Assembly: GCF_018614205.1 (NCBI RefSeq)
Contig: NZ_JAGGOS010000043.1
Span: 1 to 64,000 of the forward strand
DNA length: 64,000 nucleotides
From: Streptomyces sp. ISL-36
GTDB lineage: Bacteria; Actinomycetota; Actinomycetes; Streptomycetales; Streptomycetaceae
Direction of reading: 5' to 3'
Positions within the stretch are counted from its first letter, which is position 1. Each line of letters begins with the position of its first letter. Position numbers and translations under genes: made by a program. Positions 15,953 through 25,462 of this stretch are shown one piece after another. The notes under the pieces are model-generated. The model saw only the letters and a list, made by a program, of their open reading frames with translations. It had not been told where the DNA came from and made no database searches.

Positions 15953-17776
15953 ATGACCGAGAACAACGCGATCGACGACAACGCCGGCGTCCCCGTCTGG
16001 GAGCAGCGGTTCCGGGCGCCCCGCGTGTCCCTGCCCGAGTGGGCCGAGGAGGCGCCGGACCGTTCCCTGTTCGTGTCCAACGCGACGGGCACGTACGAGC
16101 TGTACGCCTGGGACCGGACGAGCGGCGGCCAGCGGCAGGTCACGGACCGGCCGAACGGCACGACGGACGGCACCCTCTCGCCCGACGGCCGGTGGATCTG
16201 GTGGTTCTCGGACAAGGACGGCGACGAGTTCGGGGTGTGGATGCGCCAGCCCTTCGAGGGCGGAGCGGACGAGCCCGCGGTGCCGGGGCTCGCGCCCTCC
16301 TACCCGGCGGGACTCGCCATCGGCCGCGACGGCACGGTGGTCGTCGGCCGCTCCACGGACGAGGAGGGTTCCACGATCCACCTGGTGCGCGACGGAGCGG
16401 CGCCCGTGGAGATCTACCGGCACCGAGAGTCGGCCGGGGTCGGTGACCTCTCGCACGACGGCACCCTGATCGCCGTGGAGCACACCGAGCACGGCGACGC
16501 CATGCACTCCGCCCTGCGGGTGCTGCGGGCGGAGGACTCCTCGGTGGTCGCCGAGCTGGACGACACCAAGGGAGGCACCGAGGAGCTCGGCCTCGCGGTG
16601 CTGGGCTTCGCGCCGGTGGACGGGGACACCCGGCTGCTCGTCGGACACCAGCGGCGGGGTCGCTGGGAGCCGCTGCTGTGGGACGTGGCGACCGGCCGGG
16701 AGACCGACCTCCGCCTCGACCTGCCGGGCGACGTGTCGGCGGAGTGGTACGCGGACGGCATGGGGCTGCTGATCGTCCACAGCTTCGAGGCGCGCAGCGA
16801 GCTGTGGCGGTACGACATCGCGACCGGCGCGCTGGTGCGGGTGGAGACCCCGGCCGGGTCGGTGTCGGACGCCACGGTCCGCCCGGACGGCACCGTGGAG
16901 TACCTCTGGTCGTCGGCCGCGCTGCCGCCGGTGGTGCGCTCGACGGACGGCGGGGTCGTCCTCGACCCGCCGGGCGCCAAGGCGCCCGCCTCGGTGCCGG
17001 TGGAGGACGTGTGGGTGGAGGGGCCCGGCGGCCGCATCCACGCGCTCGTACAGCGTCCGGGGACCGGGGAAGGGCCCTTCCCGACGATCTTCGAGGTGCA
17101 CGGCGGCCCGGCCTGGCACGACAGCGACGCCTTCGCGTCGGGCCCGGCGGCCTGGCTGGACCACGGCTACGCGGTGGTCCGGGTCAACTACCGCGGCTCG
17201 ACCGGGTACGGCCGGGAGTGGACGGACGCGCTCAAGCACCGGGTCGGCCTGATCGAGCTGGAGGACGTCGCCGCGGTCCGGGAGTGGGCGGTGGCCTCCG
17301 GTCTGGCGGACCCGGCGAAGCTGGTCCTGTCGGGCGGCTCCTGGGGCGGGTATCTGACGCTGCTCGGGCTCGGCACCCAGCCGGACGCCTGGTCGCTGGG
17401 GCTGGCCGCCGTGCCGGTCGCGGACTACGTGACGGCGTACGAGGACGAGATGGAGGCTCTGAAAGCGCTGGACCGCACGCTCTTCGGCGGCTCGCCGCAG
17501 GAGGTCCCGGACCGCTTCGAGGCCTCCTCCCCGCTGACGTACGTCGACAAGGTCACGGCCCCGGTGTACATCTCGGCGGGCGTCAACGACCCGCGCTGCC
17601 CGATCCGCCAGATCGACAACTACGTCGACCGGCTGGCGGCCCGCGGCGCGGTCCACGAGGTCTACCGGTACGACGCGGGCCACGGCTCGCTGGTGGTGGA
17701 GGAGCGGATCAAGCAGGTGCGTCTGGAGCTGGAGTTCGCCGCGCGGCACCTGGGGACCCGGCCGGTCGGGGGGTGA
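15953..17776 (+). CDS. S9-family prolyl oligopeptidase-like hydrolase
   Basis: A 607-residue serine peptidase. The N-terminal beta-propeller is seen as repeated LSPDGRWIWWFS- and LSHDGTLIAVE-type strands. The C-terminal alpha/beta-hydrolase domain carries GGSWGGYL (nucleophile Ser), NDPRCP (Asp) and DAGHGSL (His). This acylaminoacyl-peptidase/DPP-like group cleaves short peptides in the cytoplasm. There is no signal peptide. The ATG at 15953 follows CATCAT by 7 nt; an ATG three codons upstream (15944) is the alternative. The next gene starts 24 bp downstream. Confidence 0.9.
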   Translation: MTENNAIDDNAGVPVWEQRFRAPRVSLPEWAEEAPDRSLFVSNATGTYELYAWDRTSGGQRQVTDRPNGTTDGTLSPDGRWIWWFSDKDGDEFGVWMRQPFEGGADEPAVPGLAPSYPAGLAIGRDGTVVVGRSTDEEGSTIHLVRDGAAPVEIYRHRESAGVGDLSHDGTLIAVEHTEHGDAMHSALRVLRAEDSSVVAELDDTKGGTEELGLAVLGFAPVDGDTRLLVGHQRRGRWEPLLWDVATGRETDLRLDLPGDVSAEWYADGMGLLIVHSFEARSELWRYDIATGALVRVETPAGSVSDATVRPDGTVEYLWSSAALPPVVRSTDGGVVLDPPGAKAPASVPVEDVWVEGPGGRIHALVQRPGTGEGPFPTIFEVHGGPAWHDSDAFASGPAAWLDHGYAVVRVNYRGSTGYGREWTDALKHRVGLIELEDVAAVREWAVASGLADPAKLVLSGGSWGGYLTLLGLGTQPDAWSLGLAAVPVADYVTAYEDEMEALKALDRTLFGGSPQEVPDRFEASSPLTYVDKVTAPVYISAGVNDPRCPIRQIDNYVDRLAARGAVHEVYRYDAGHGSLVVEERIKQVRLELEFAARHLGTRPVGG

Positions 17777-17787
17777 GGCGGACTGCG

Positions 17788-17793
17788 TACCGT
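17788..17793 (+). promoter_or_regulatory. -10 element of the SURF1-like gene, leaderless type
   Basis: TACCGT ends 6 nt before the GTG at 17800, in a 23-bp gap after the peptidase stop codon. Confidence 0.5.
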
Positions 17794-17799
17794 GGAGGG

Positions 17800-18540
17800 G
17801 TGTACCGGTTCCTGAAAACGCCCCGCTGGTGGGGGATCAATGTCTTCGTCCTGCTGGCGATCCCTTTCTGCCTGTTCATGGGGACCTGGCAGATGGGCAA
17901 GTTCGAGGACCGCGTCGACTCCCACCGGGAGGCGGAGCGGGCCCCGGACCCGGGCACGCTGAGGACCGAGCCGCTGGAGAAGCTCCTGCCGGTGGACAAG
18001 GAGACCTCGGGCCGGCACGCGGAGGCGAGCGGCCGGTACGGAGAGCAGTTCCTGGTGCCGGACCGTGAGCTGGACGGCCGCGCCGGCAGCTACGTCCTGA
18101 CGTTGCTGAAGACGGACGGCGGAACCTCGCTGCCGGTGGTACGGGGCTGGCTGCCGGCCGGTGCGAAGGCCCCGGCCCCGCCGTCCGGCGAGGTCACCGT
18201 GGTGGGCGCCCTTCAGGCCTCGGAGAGCGCGGGCAGCAAGGGCGTGCACGCGGCGGGCGGGCTTCCGGAGGGGCAGCTCGGCATGATCAGTGCGGGGGCG
18301 CTGATCAACCTGGTGCCGGACAAGGTCTACGACGCCTGGGTCACCCTCGTCGACTCCCCGGCCGGCCTGACGCCGGTCCCGGCGACCGCCGCGGCCGGGA
18401 CCTCCTTGGACCTGAAGGCCTTCCAGAACCTCGGGTACACCGCGGAGTGGTTCGTCTTCGCGGGCTTCGTGGTCTTCATGTGGTTCCGGCTTCTGCGCCG
18501 CGAGGCCGAGGCGGAGCGGGACGAGGCCCTGGGGCTCTAG
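17800..18540 (+). CDS. SURF1-family cytochrome oxidase assembly protein
   Basis: A 246-residue protein with the SURF1 layout. There is one membrane segment near the N-terminus (about residues 11-31, WWGINVFVLLAIPFCLFMGTWQ, with the family's GxWQ), an extracytoplasmic domain containing LPVVRGWLPAG, and a second membrane segment near the C-terminus (EWFVFAGFVVFMWFRLL). SURF1 proteins assist haem a insertion and assembly of aa3 cytochrome c oxidase. The GTG start is set by the leaderless -10 just upstream. Confidence 0.88.
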   Translation: MYRFLKTPRWWGINVFVLLAIPFCLFMGTWQMGKFEDRVDSHREAERAPDPGTLRTEPLEKLLPVDKETSGRHAEASGRYGEQFLVPDRELDGRAGSYVLTLLKTDGGTSLPVVRGWLPAGAKAPAPPSGEVTVVGALQASESAGSKGVHAAGGLPEGQLGMISAGALINLVPDKVYDAWVTLVDSPAGLTPVPATAAAGTSLDLKAFQNLGYTAEWFVFAGFVVFMWFRLLRREAEAERDEALGL

Positions 18541-18687
18541 GGGGCTCGGCCGCCGCACGCCGGGACCCGCGCCCGGGCCGCTCACGCTCCCGGAGCGGCG
18601 GGCGCGGGTGGGCGCGGCGCGGAGTGTGCGCGGCGCGACGACGTGCGCGGGTGCGCGACGACGTGCGCGGGTGCGCGGGGGGCGCGG

Positions 18688-19908
18688 CTACGACGCGTCC
18701 AGCACTCCGGTGCGGTAGATCGTTCCGGCGCAGGCGTTCGGGATCGTCGTCGCGGCCGCGGGGCTGCCCGGCTCCGCGGTGTGGCTGACGGCGACGGAGC
18801 CGTCCGCCGGTGTCCCGTCCTCGGTGACCAGCTGGGGCGCCGTGTTCTCGCCCGTCGAGTCCGTGCCGCTCGATCCCGCGCTCCCTGCCGAGGTGCCACC
18901 GCCGTCGGGGGTCGTACTGGGGTCCGGGGAGGTGCCCGTGGTCGGGCAGGTCTCCGTGGGCACCCAGGCGAACCGCACCTCGTAGGCGTTGTCCGGCTTC
19001 AGGACCAGCGTGGGGGATTCCTGCGAGGGGTCGGGCAGTCCGCTCGCCGGGTCTCCGGCCGCGTGCTCCACGACCGAGATCTTGGACGGGTCCGCCGCTC
19101 CGTGCGTCTGGAAGCCGACGCTGCCGGCGCCGCTCACCACGCAGTCCGTGCCGGAGATGTTGGCGATGCGGAAGGTGCCGTAGACCTTCCCCTCCGCGTC
19201 GGGGCTGCCCGCCTGGACGGAGCTGACGCCGAGCTGGCCCGCCTCGCACACCGGCGAGGACTCCGGCAGGGACTCCGCCGGCTCCGTCGCGTCGGAGCCC
19301 GCGCCGCCGGTCTTGTCCGTCACGGCCTCGGTGGGCCGGCCCCCGCCCGCGACCTCGCCCTGGCTCGGGCTCGCGGCGCCGGTCGGCGTGGCCGCGGTCT
19401 TCTCGCCGCCCTCGACACCGGTCTCGGCGCCGGTGCCCGTACCGCCCTGCGCCTGCTGGCCGTGACCGGCGTTCACCGGCTGGTCGGCGACGATGCCGCC
19501 CGAGTTGGCCACGTGCACGAACGCCGGCACCGCGGTGCCGATCAGCACCGCCGCCGCGGCGACGCCGACGAGGGCCTGCCGCTTGCGTGCGCGCCGCGCG
19601 GGCACCGCACGGCGCAGATGGTCGAGCGCGCCCTCGGAGGGCTGGAGGTCCGCCACCGCGCCCTGGAGCAGGCGCCGCAGCGCCGGCTCCTCGCCGGCGA
19701 AGAGGCCCTGCCCTTCCTCGTCCCCGAGGGGGCCGTCGCCTCCTGGGCGGTCCTCGGCCCTCGCCTTGTCCGGCCCGTCGTTCACAATCTCGTGTCCCAT
19801 GTCGTCGCGTTCGCCGTCGGGCAGCCCACTCGTACCGCCGGGTTCCGTACCGCCGGGTTCCGTACCGCCGGAGCTCATGCCGCCGGAGCTCATGCCGTCG
19901 GAGCTCAT
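18688..19908 (-). CDS. Membrane protein with DUF4232 ectodomain, probable partner of the SigE-type sigma factor
   Basis: A 406-residue protein. The cytoplasmic part opens with five-residue repeats (MSSGG, TEPGG) and holds a helical segment around residue 75-105 (LRRLLQGAVADLQPSEGAL). A single membrane segment follows (VGVAAAAVLIGTAVPAFV), then a low-complexity linker, then a DUF4232-like extracellular domain (CEAGQLGVSSVQAG, FRIANISGTDCVVSG, FAWVPTETCP) with paired Cys. The gene begins inside the stop of the sigma gene (ATGA, 19905-19908), so the two are co-translated. By position it should be the anti-sigma factor or signal sensor, but it lacks a recognisable zinc anti-sigma motif. A later ATG at 19800 is an alternative start. 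Confidence 0.75.
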   Translation of the reverse strand: MSSDGMSSGGMSSGGTEPGGTEPGGTSGLPDGERDDMGHEIVNDGPDKARAEDRPGGDGPLGDEEGQGLFAGEEPALRRLLQGAVADLQPSEGALDHLRRAVPARRARKRQALVGVAAAAVLIGTAVPAFVHVANSGGIVADQPVNAGHGQQAQGGTGTGAETGVEGGEKTAATPTGAASPSQGEVAGGGRPTEAVTDKTGGAGSDATEPAESLPESSPVCEAGQLGVSSVQAGSPDAEGKVYGTFRIANISGTDCVVSGAGSVGFQTHGAADPSKISVVEHAAGDPASGLPDPSQESPTLVLKPDNAYEVRFAWVPTETCPTTGTSPDPSTTPDGGGTSAGSAGSSGTDSTGENTAPQLVTEDGTPADGSVAVSHTAEPGSPAAATTIPNACAGTIYRTGVLDAS

Positions 19909-20591
19909 GCCGTCGCCTCCATCGCGACGCGCAGCGCCGCGATGCCACGCGAGCCGTACGCCTTCACAGAACCCAGGGATATGCCCAGCGTCTCGGCGAC
20001 CTGGGCCTCCGTCATGTCCGCGAAGTACCGCAGGACCAGCACCTCGCGCTGCCGCCGCTGGAGCCCGCGCATCGCCTTGATGAGCGCGTCCCGCTCCAGC
20101 TGGTCGTACGCCCCCTCCTCTGCGCTCGCCATGTCCGGCATCGGCTTGGAGAGCAGCTTGAGACCGAGGATGCGGCGCCGCAGCGCGGAGCGCGAGAGGT
20201 TGACGACCGTCTGGCGCAGATAGGCGAGCGTCTTCTCCGGGTCCCTCACCCTGTTACGGGCGGAGTGGACGCGGATGAACGCCTCCTGGACCACGTCCTC
20301 GCAGGAGGCCGTGTCGTCGAGGAGCAGCGCGGCGAGACCGAGCAGTGAGCGGTAGTGCGCGCGGTAGGTCTCGGTCAGATGGTCGACGGTGGTGCCCGCG
20401 GCCGTGGTGGCGTCGGAGGCCATGGTGTCGTCAGCGCCCGCGCGCGGCGACGGGATGCCGGTCACCCCGGCCGTCCGGGTTCTGGCGGGCATGGGGGCGA
20501 TCACCGGCATGCCGCCGGCCGGACGCGGGCGCCTGAGCGGGCGCACGCCGCGGAGCGGGACCACCGCTGCGATGTCGAGTACCTCTGCCAC
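19905..20591 (-). CDS. ECF sigma factor, SigE family
   Basis: A 228-residue group 4 sigma factor. Region 2 is seen in YRAHYRSLLGLAALLLDD and CEDVVQEAFIRVHSA, and region 4 in QRREVLVLRYFADMTEAQ followed by the helix-turn-helix VAETLGISLGSVKAY. An N-terminal stretch of about 65 residues precedes region 2 and looks poorly conserved. The actual start may therefore be later than the GTG at 20591; the ATG within DDTMASDATTAAG is the main alternative. The gene is coupled to the downstream membrane protein, a typical sigma/anti-sigma arrangement. Confidence 0.9.
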   Translation of the reverse strand: MAEVLDIAAVVPLRGVRPLRRPRPAGGMPVIAPMPARTRTAGVTGIPSPRAGADDTMASDATTAAGTTVDHLTETYRAHYRSLLGLAALLLDDTASCEDVVQEAFIRVHSARNRVRDPEKTLAYLRQTVVNLSRSALRRRILGLKLLSKPMPDMASAEEGAYDQLERDALIKAMRGLQRRQREVLVLRYFADMTEAQVAETLGISLGSVKAYGSRGIAALRVAMEATA

Positions 20592-20869
20592 GCCTGTTGG
20601 ACACGCTTCCCCCCGTCAGGGTTGTACGCGTACGCCACCGTCTTTGACGGTGTGCAGTTCGCCCTCATGCGCACACGCTCTTCCCCAATGCCCCGTTTTC
20701 GCCGCACGTCGTGCGGCACACCGCATAGGCGCCCGCAGAGACGCACCCCGCCCAACTACCGGTTGCAGTAAGGGGGAAAAGCATCCTCGAACATGGCATC
20801 GCCCCAGTTCAAGAGCGTTTTGCTGGTGACTTGATCACAGGGACTTCACCGATCCTACAAAACGAACGG

Positions 20870-21958
20870 TCAGCCGACGCCGATTTCCGGACGCTCCGCT
20901 CGATCTCCCCGATCCGGCCGGATGACGGACTCGGCGATCTGCAGGGCGTTCAGCGCCGCGCCCTTGCGCAGGTTGTCGCCGCAGACGAAGAACTCGAGCG
21001 CCCGCTCGTCGTCCATCGAGCGGCGGACCCGCCCCACCCAGGTGGGGTCCGTGCCCACGACGTCGGCGGGGGTGGGGAAGCCGCCCGCGGCCGGATCGTC
21101 GTAGAGCACCACACCCGGCGTGGTCGCCAGGATCTCGTGCGCGTGCGCCACCGTGACCGGGCGCTCGAATCGCGCGTGGACGGAGACGGAGTGCGCCGTC
21201 ATCACCGGTACGCGCACGCAGGTGGCGGCGACCGGCAGGCCGGGAAGGCCGAGGATCTTGCGGGTCTCCGCGCGGATGCGCAGCTCTTCGGAGGACCAGC
21301 CGTCCTCCATCGGCGTCCCGGACCAGGGGAGCACGTTGAGGGCGACCGGCCCGGGGAAGGGCCCGGTGGCGTCGCCGACGGCCCGCCGCACATCACCGGG
21401 ACGGTTGCCGAGCTCGGTCCCGGCCACCAGCGACAGCTGCTCCCGCAGGGCGGCGACACCCGCCTGCCCGCCGCCGCTCGCGGCCTGCTGGGCGGTCACC
21501 ACCAGCTCCCCGACGCCGAACTCGGCGTGCAGGGCGCCCACGGCGACGATCAGCGCCAGCGTGGAGCAGCCGGGGCTCGCGACGATCCCGCGCGGCCGTA
21601 CCCGTACCGCGTGGGGATTGATCTCGGGGACCACCAGCGGCACGTCCGGATCCGCCCGGAACGCCACAGAGGTGTCCACGACCACCGCGCCCTTGGCCGC
21701 GGCGATCGGCGCCCACTGCGCCGCCACGTCCTCGGGCGCGAGGAAGAGGGCGAGGTCGACGCCCTCCAGGACGTCCTCGCTCAGCGCGAGGACCTCGGTC
21801 TCCTCCCCGCGCACGGCCAGCTTGCGGCCGGCCGAGCGGGGGGAGGCGACGAGTCGGATGTCGCCCCAGACGTCGGCGTGCTGCGACAGGAGCTGGAGCA
21901 TGACCGCGCCGACGGCTCCGGTCGCTCCCACGACCGCGAGCGTCGGCTTGCGGTTCAT
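20870..21958 (-). CDS. asd: Aspartate-semialdehyde dehydrogenase (divergent motifs)
   Basis: A 362-residue enzyme of the aspartate pathway (aspartyl phosphate to aspartate semialdehyde, NADPH), directly downstream of aspartokinase (11-bp gap). The N-terminal VVGATGAVG dinucleotide loop, LVASPRSAGR, the QAASGGGQ glutamine loop, VTAHSVSVHARFERPV (active-site His region) and DNLRKGAALN are clear. However, the nucleophile motif reads SPGCST instead of the usual NPNCTT, and DTSVAFRAD replaces DNSGAFRMD. The catalytic Cys, Gln and His remain, so activity is likely but possibly altered. A GTG three codons upstream (21967) is an alternative start. Confidence 0.88.
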   Translation of the reverse strand: MNRKPTLAVVGATGAVGAVMLQLLSQHADVWGDIRLVASPRSAGRKLAVRGEETEVLALSEDVLEGVDLALFLAPEDVAAQWAPIAAAKGAVVVDTSVAFRADPDVPLVVPEINPHAVRVRPRGIVASPGCSTLALIVAVGALHAEFGVGELVVTAQQAASGGGQAGVAALREQLSLVAGTELGNRPGDVRRAVGDATGPFPGPVALNVLPWSGTPMEDGWSSEELRIRAETRKILGLPGLPVAATCVRVPVMTAHSVSVHARFERPVTVAHAHEILATTPGVVLYDDPAAGGFPTPADVVGTDPTWVGRVRRSMDDERALEFFVCGDNLRKGAALNALQIAESVIRPDRGDRAERPEIGVG

Positions 21959-21968
21959 CGGCGGCACG

Positions 21969-23240
21969 TCACCGGCCGGTGCCGCCGTAGACGACGGCCT
22001 CGTCCGAGTCGCTGTCCAGACCGAAGGCGGTGTGGACGGCGGTGACGGCCTCGTTCACATCGTCCGCACGGGTGACGACCGAGATACGGATCTCGGAGGT
22101 CGAGATCAGCTCGATGTTCACACCCGCGTCGGACAGCGCCTGGAAGAAGGAGGCGGTGACGCCCGGGTTCGTCTTCATACCGGCGCCGACCAGCGAGATC
22201 TTGCCGATCTGGTCGTCGTAGCGCAGCGAGTCGAAGCCGATCGCGCCCTTCGCCCGCTCCAGGGCGTCGATGGCCTTGCGGCCCTCCGCCTTGGGAAGGG
22301 TGAAGGAGATGTCCGTCAGACCGGTGGAGGCGGCGGACACGTTCTGCACGATCATGTCGATGTTGATCTCGGCGTCCGCGACGGCCCGGAAGATGGCCGC
22401 TGCCTCGCCCGGCTTGTCCGGCACGCCGACGACGGTGATCTTCGCCTCGGAGGTGTCGTGGGCGACACCGGAGATGATGGCCTGCTCCACCTTGCGGTCC
22501 CCTTGCGGTTCGTTGCTGACCCACGTGCCCTGCAGCCCGGAGAAGGACGAACGGACGTGGATCGGGATGTTGTAACGGCGTGCGTACTCGACGCACCGGT
22601 GCAGCAGCACCTTGGAGCCGGAGGCGGCGAGCTCCAGCATGTCCTCGAAGGAGATCCAGTCGATCTTCTTCGCCTTCTTCACCACGCGCGGGTCGGCCGT
22701 GAACACACCGTCGACGTCGGTGTAGATCTCGCAGACCTCGGCGTCGAGCGCGGCGGCCAGCGCCACGGCCGTGGTGTCGGAACCGCCACGCCCCAGCGTG
22801 GTGATGTCCTTCTTGTCCTGGGACACGCCCTGGAAGCCGGCCACGATCGCGATGTTGCCCTCGTCGAGGGCGGTACGGATCCGGCCCGGCGTGACATCGA
22901 TGATGCGCGCTTTGTTGTGGACCGAGTCGGTGATGACACCGGCCTGGCTGCCCGTGAAGGACTGGGCCTCGTGGCCCAGGTTTTTGATCGCCATGGCCAG
23001 CAGGGCCATGGAGATCCGCTCTCCCGCGGTCAGCAGCATGTCGAATTCACGCCCGGCAGGGATCGGGGATACCTGCTCGGCGAGATCGATCAACTCGTCC
23101 GTCGTGTCGCCCATCGCGGAAACCACGACGACCACCTGGTGGCCGTTCTTCTTGGCATCCACGATCCGCTTGGCGACGCGCTTGATGCCCTCGGCATCGG
23201 CAACGGAGGAGCCTCCGTACTTCTGCACGACAAGGCCCAC
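21969..23240 (-). CDS. ask: Aspartokinase
   Basis: A 423-residue enzyme that phosphorylates aspartate, the first step to Lys, Thr, Met and diaminopimelate. The kinase domain has [11 protein letters not shown] at the N-terminus, [16 protein letters not shown] and [16 protein letters not shown]; two ACT domains follow ([38 protein letters not shown]), which usually give Lys/Thr feedback control. The GTG at 23240 has GAGGAG 6 nt upstream and matches the conserved [10 protein letters not shown] start. An internal in-frame GTG at 22490 (after AGGGGA) sits where related bacteria initiate a separate beta subunit of about 173 residues. Confidence 0.96.
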   Translation of the reverse strand: MGLVVQKYGGSSVADAEGIKRVAKRIVDAKKNGHQVVVVVSAMGDTTDELIDLAEQVSPIPAGREFDMLLTAGERISMALLAMAIKNLGHEAQSFTGSQAGVITDSVHNKARIIDVTPGRIRTALDEGNIAIVAGFQGVSQDKKDITTLGRGGSDTTAVALAAALDAEVCEIYTDVDGVFTADPRVVKKAKKIDWISFEDMLELAASGSKVLLHRCVEYARRYNIPIHVRSSFSGLQGTWVSNEPQGDRKVEQAIISGVAHDTSEAKITVVGVPDKPGEAAAIFRAVADAEINIDMIVQNVSAASTGLTDISFTLPKAEGRKAIDALERAKGAIGFDSLRYDDQIGKISLVGAGMKTNPGVTASFFQALSDAGVNIELISTSEIRISVVTRADDVNEAVTAVHTAFGLDSDSDEAVVYGGTGR

Positions 23241-23484
23241 GTGCGCTCCTCGCTCGGTCTCTGCCGCAGTCATCACTGCGGTCGGCTCAGTCTAACGAGC
23301 AGCCCGGAATCGCCGACCGTATATCACATCCTGAGATGTCCCGCTCAGAACGTGATCACGGCCGCTGGCCCGGACTGCCCGTGGTCGACCCCCTGCCCCG
23401 AGGAGAGCGCGGTACGCGAAGGTGTGGGAGGGGTCACAGGACGTGGGCCCCGCACACAGGTGGCCCGGGACCCCGCAGGAACCC

Positions 23485-24162
23485 TCAGGATCCCTTCAGC
23501 GAGCCCTTCAGGGCTCCGAGGCCCAGCGGCGCCGCGATCTCCTGCGCCATGACCCGGCCCGCCTCCTCCGCCAGGTCGTCCTCCGCCAGGTCCTCGTCGA
23601 TGTCGAGGCCGTCCAGCTCCGCCAGCGGCTGGTCGAGGCGGACGTGGGAGACCAGGGACTGCAGGGCACGCAGCGTCCCGGACGCGGTCGGTCCCCAGTT
23701 GGAGAAGTACGAGAACTGCCACCACCACAGCGCCTCGGTCGTCCGGCCGGCCCGGTAGTGCGCCAGGCCGTGGCGCAGGTCCGTGACGATGTCGGCGAGG
23801 TTGTCGGAGATCCGGCAGGGGACCGGCGCCTTGCGCGGCTCGTAAGGGTCGAAGACCTCCGAGAAGACGTCCACCGGCTCCAGGAGCACCGCGAACCGCA
23901 TCCGCAGCTCGTCGACGTCCACGTCAGGGCCCGTGTCCGGCTCGTACCGCTCGTCCGGAAGGATGTCCTCGTGCGCTCCCAGGCGGCCGCCCGCGAGCAG
24001 CAGCTGGGAGATCTCCAGGAGCAGGAACGGCACCGCACTGTCGGGCTCGTCGCCCTTGGCCACTTCTGTGGTGGCCACGATGAAGGACTCGATCGAGTCG
24101 GCGATCTGGACCGCGAAGTCGTCCGGATCCTGCGTGATGGAGTGCAGCGTGGCGTCAGACAT
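23485..24162 (-). CDS. DUF5063 domain protein
   Basis: A 225-residue acidic, probably cytoplasmic protein starting MSDATLHSITQDPDDFAVQI. It matches DUF5063: FLLLEISQLLLAGGRL, LADIVTDLRHGLAHY, ALWWWQFSYFSNWG. Function is unknown; a position next to recR is conserved in Streptomyces. AAGGGAGG upstream of the ATG at 24162 decides the start. The recR stop is 57 bp upstream, so the genes may be co-transcribed. Confidence 0.85.
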   Translation of the reverse strand: MSDATLHSITQDPDDFAVQIADSIESFIVATTEVAKGDEPDSAVPFLLLEISQLLLAGGRLGAHEDILPDERYEPDTGPDVDVDELRMRFAVLLEPVDVFSEVFDPYEPRKAPVPCRISDNLADIVTDLRHGLAHYRAGRTTEALWWWQFSYFSNWGPTASGTLRALQSLVSHVRLDQPLAELDGLDIDEDLAEDDLAEEAGRVMAQEIAAPLGLGALKGSLKGS

Positions 24163-24218
24163 CGAGGGTGCCTCCCTTGTGCTCACGAGTGAGCGCACGA
24201 GCCGTGTCGGCCCTGTCG

Positions 24219-24818
24219 TCATACATCTAGCAGGCGCCGCCCCTCGAAGGCACGGCCCAGCGTGACCTCGTCCGCGTACTCCAGATCGCCGCCGACCGGG
24301 AGACCGCTCGCGAGACGCGTGACCTTCAGTCCCATGGGCTTGATCATCCGCGCCAGGTACGTCGCGGTGGCCTCGCCCTCCAGATTCGGGTCGGTCGCCA
24401 GGATCAGCTCGGTGACCGTGCCGTCCGCGAGCCGCGTGAGCAGCTCACGGATGCGCAGGTCGTCCGGGCCGACGCCCTCGATCGGGCTGATCGCGCCGCC
24501 GAGCACGTGGTAGCGCCCGCGGAACTCACGCGTCCGCTCGATCGCCACGACGTCCTTCGGCTCCTCGACCACACAGATGACCGACAGGTCCCGGCGCGCA
24601 TCGCGGCAGATGTTGCACTGCTCCTGCTGCGCCACGTTGCCGCAGACCGCGCAGAACCTGACCTTTTCCTTGACCTCCAGGAGCGCGTGCGCGAGACGGC
24701 GCACGTCCGTCGGCTCGGCCTGGAGGATGTGGAAGGCGATCCGCTGCGCGCTCTTGGGACCGACGCCGGGCAGCCTGCCCAGTTCGTCGATGAGGTCCTG
24801 AACCACGCCTTCGTACAA
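24219..24818 (-). CDS. recR: Recombination mediator RecR
   Basis: A 199-residue protein. It has an N-terminal helix-hairpin-helix ([17 protein letters not shown]), a four-Cys zinc finger ([16 protein letters not shown]), and a Toprim domain ([16 protein letters not shown] to [18 protein letters not shown]). It loads RecA onto gapped DNA together with RecF/RecO. The start codon is TTG (24818), preceded by GGAAGG about 8 nt upstream; the conserved [19 protein letters not shown] start supports it. Downstream of ybaB on the same strand, the classic ybaB-recR pair. Confidence 0.96.
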   Translation of the reverse strand: MYEGVVQDLIDELGRLPGVGPKSAQRIAFHILQAEPTDVRRLAHALLEVKEKVRFCAVCGNVAQQEQCNICRDARRDLSVICVVEEPKDVVAIERTREFRGRYHVLGGAISPIEGVGPDDLRIRELLTRLADGTVTELILATDPNLEGEATATYLARMIKPMGLKVTRLASGLPVGGDLEYADEVTLGRAFEGRRLLDV

Positions 24819-24873
24819 CGGAACGCCCTTCCGGGGAGTGCTTGATTCTTACGGTAGTGGCTGCCGGGGCGGC

Positions 24874-25215
24874 TTAGAAGCCCAGGCCCGGCATTCCGCC
24901 GAGGCCCTGCGTCAGCGGGCCGAGCTTGGCCTGCTGCAGCTGCTGCGCGTTGTCGTTGGCGGCCTGGACCGCGGCCACCACCAGATCGGCCAGCGTCTCG
25001 GTGTCCTCCGGGTCGACGGCCTTGGGGTCGATCACCAGGCCGCGCAGCTCGCCGGAGCCGGTGACCGTCGCCGTCACCAGGCCGCCGCCCGCCTGCCCCT
25101 CGACCTCGGTCGCGGCGAGCTCCTCCTGGGCGCGCGCGAGGTCCTGCTGCATCTTCTGGGCCTGCTGGAGGAGCTGCTGCATGTTGGGCTGGCCACCACC
25201 GGGGATCACGGTCAC
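24874..25215 (-). CDS. YbaB/EbfC nucleoid-associated protein
   Basis: A 113-residue DNA-binding protein of the YbaB/EbfC family. It opens with a coiled-coil helix rich in Gln ([20 protein letters not shown]) and has the conserved [20 protein letters not shown] strand and VIDPKAVDP. The family binds DNA as a homodimer and is usually encoded before recR, as here (55-bp gap). The start is a GTG preceded closely by AGGAG. A minus-strand TAGGCT at 25256-25261 could be a promoter about 40 nt upstream. Confidence 0.93.
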   Translation of the reverse strand: MTVIPGGGQPNMQQLLQQAQKMQQDLARAQEELAATEVEGQAGGGLVTATVTGSGELRGLVIDPKAVDPEDTETLADLVVAAVQAANDNAQQLQQAKLGPLTQGLGGMPGLGF

Positions 25216-25462
25216 TCACTCCTGGTGTCTTCGCTGACGACTGTTCGGTACGCCGAGCCTACGTGGTCCATGCCGCCGCTGCCGCACAACTCTTTCGAGT
25301 GAGAAACTGCGGGCTCCTCTACCTGATCAAGGCCCCCTTGCGGGCGGAAATACCGGGATTCCGGGTCCACAGCCCACCATTCGGCGGTAGGAAGGGCAGG
25401 CACCACGTGCACCGCAGGTCACAGAAGGACATGAGCGCCGAGCTGAACAGAGGAGTGCCCCG

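Noticed and set aside
15953..18540. Operon of S9 peptidase and SURF1 with shared function
   Set aside because: The 23-bp gap holds a leaderless-type -10 for the SURF1 gene, and the functions are unrelated.
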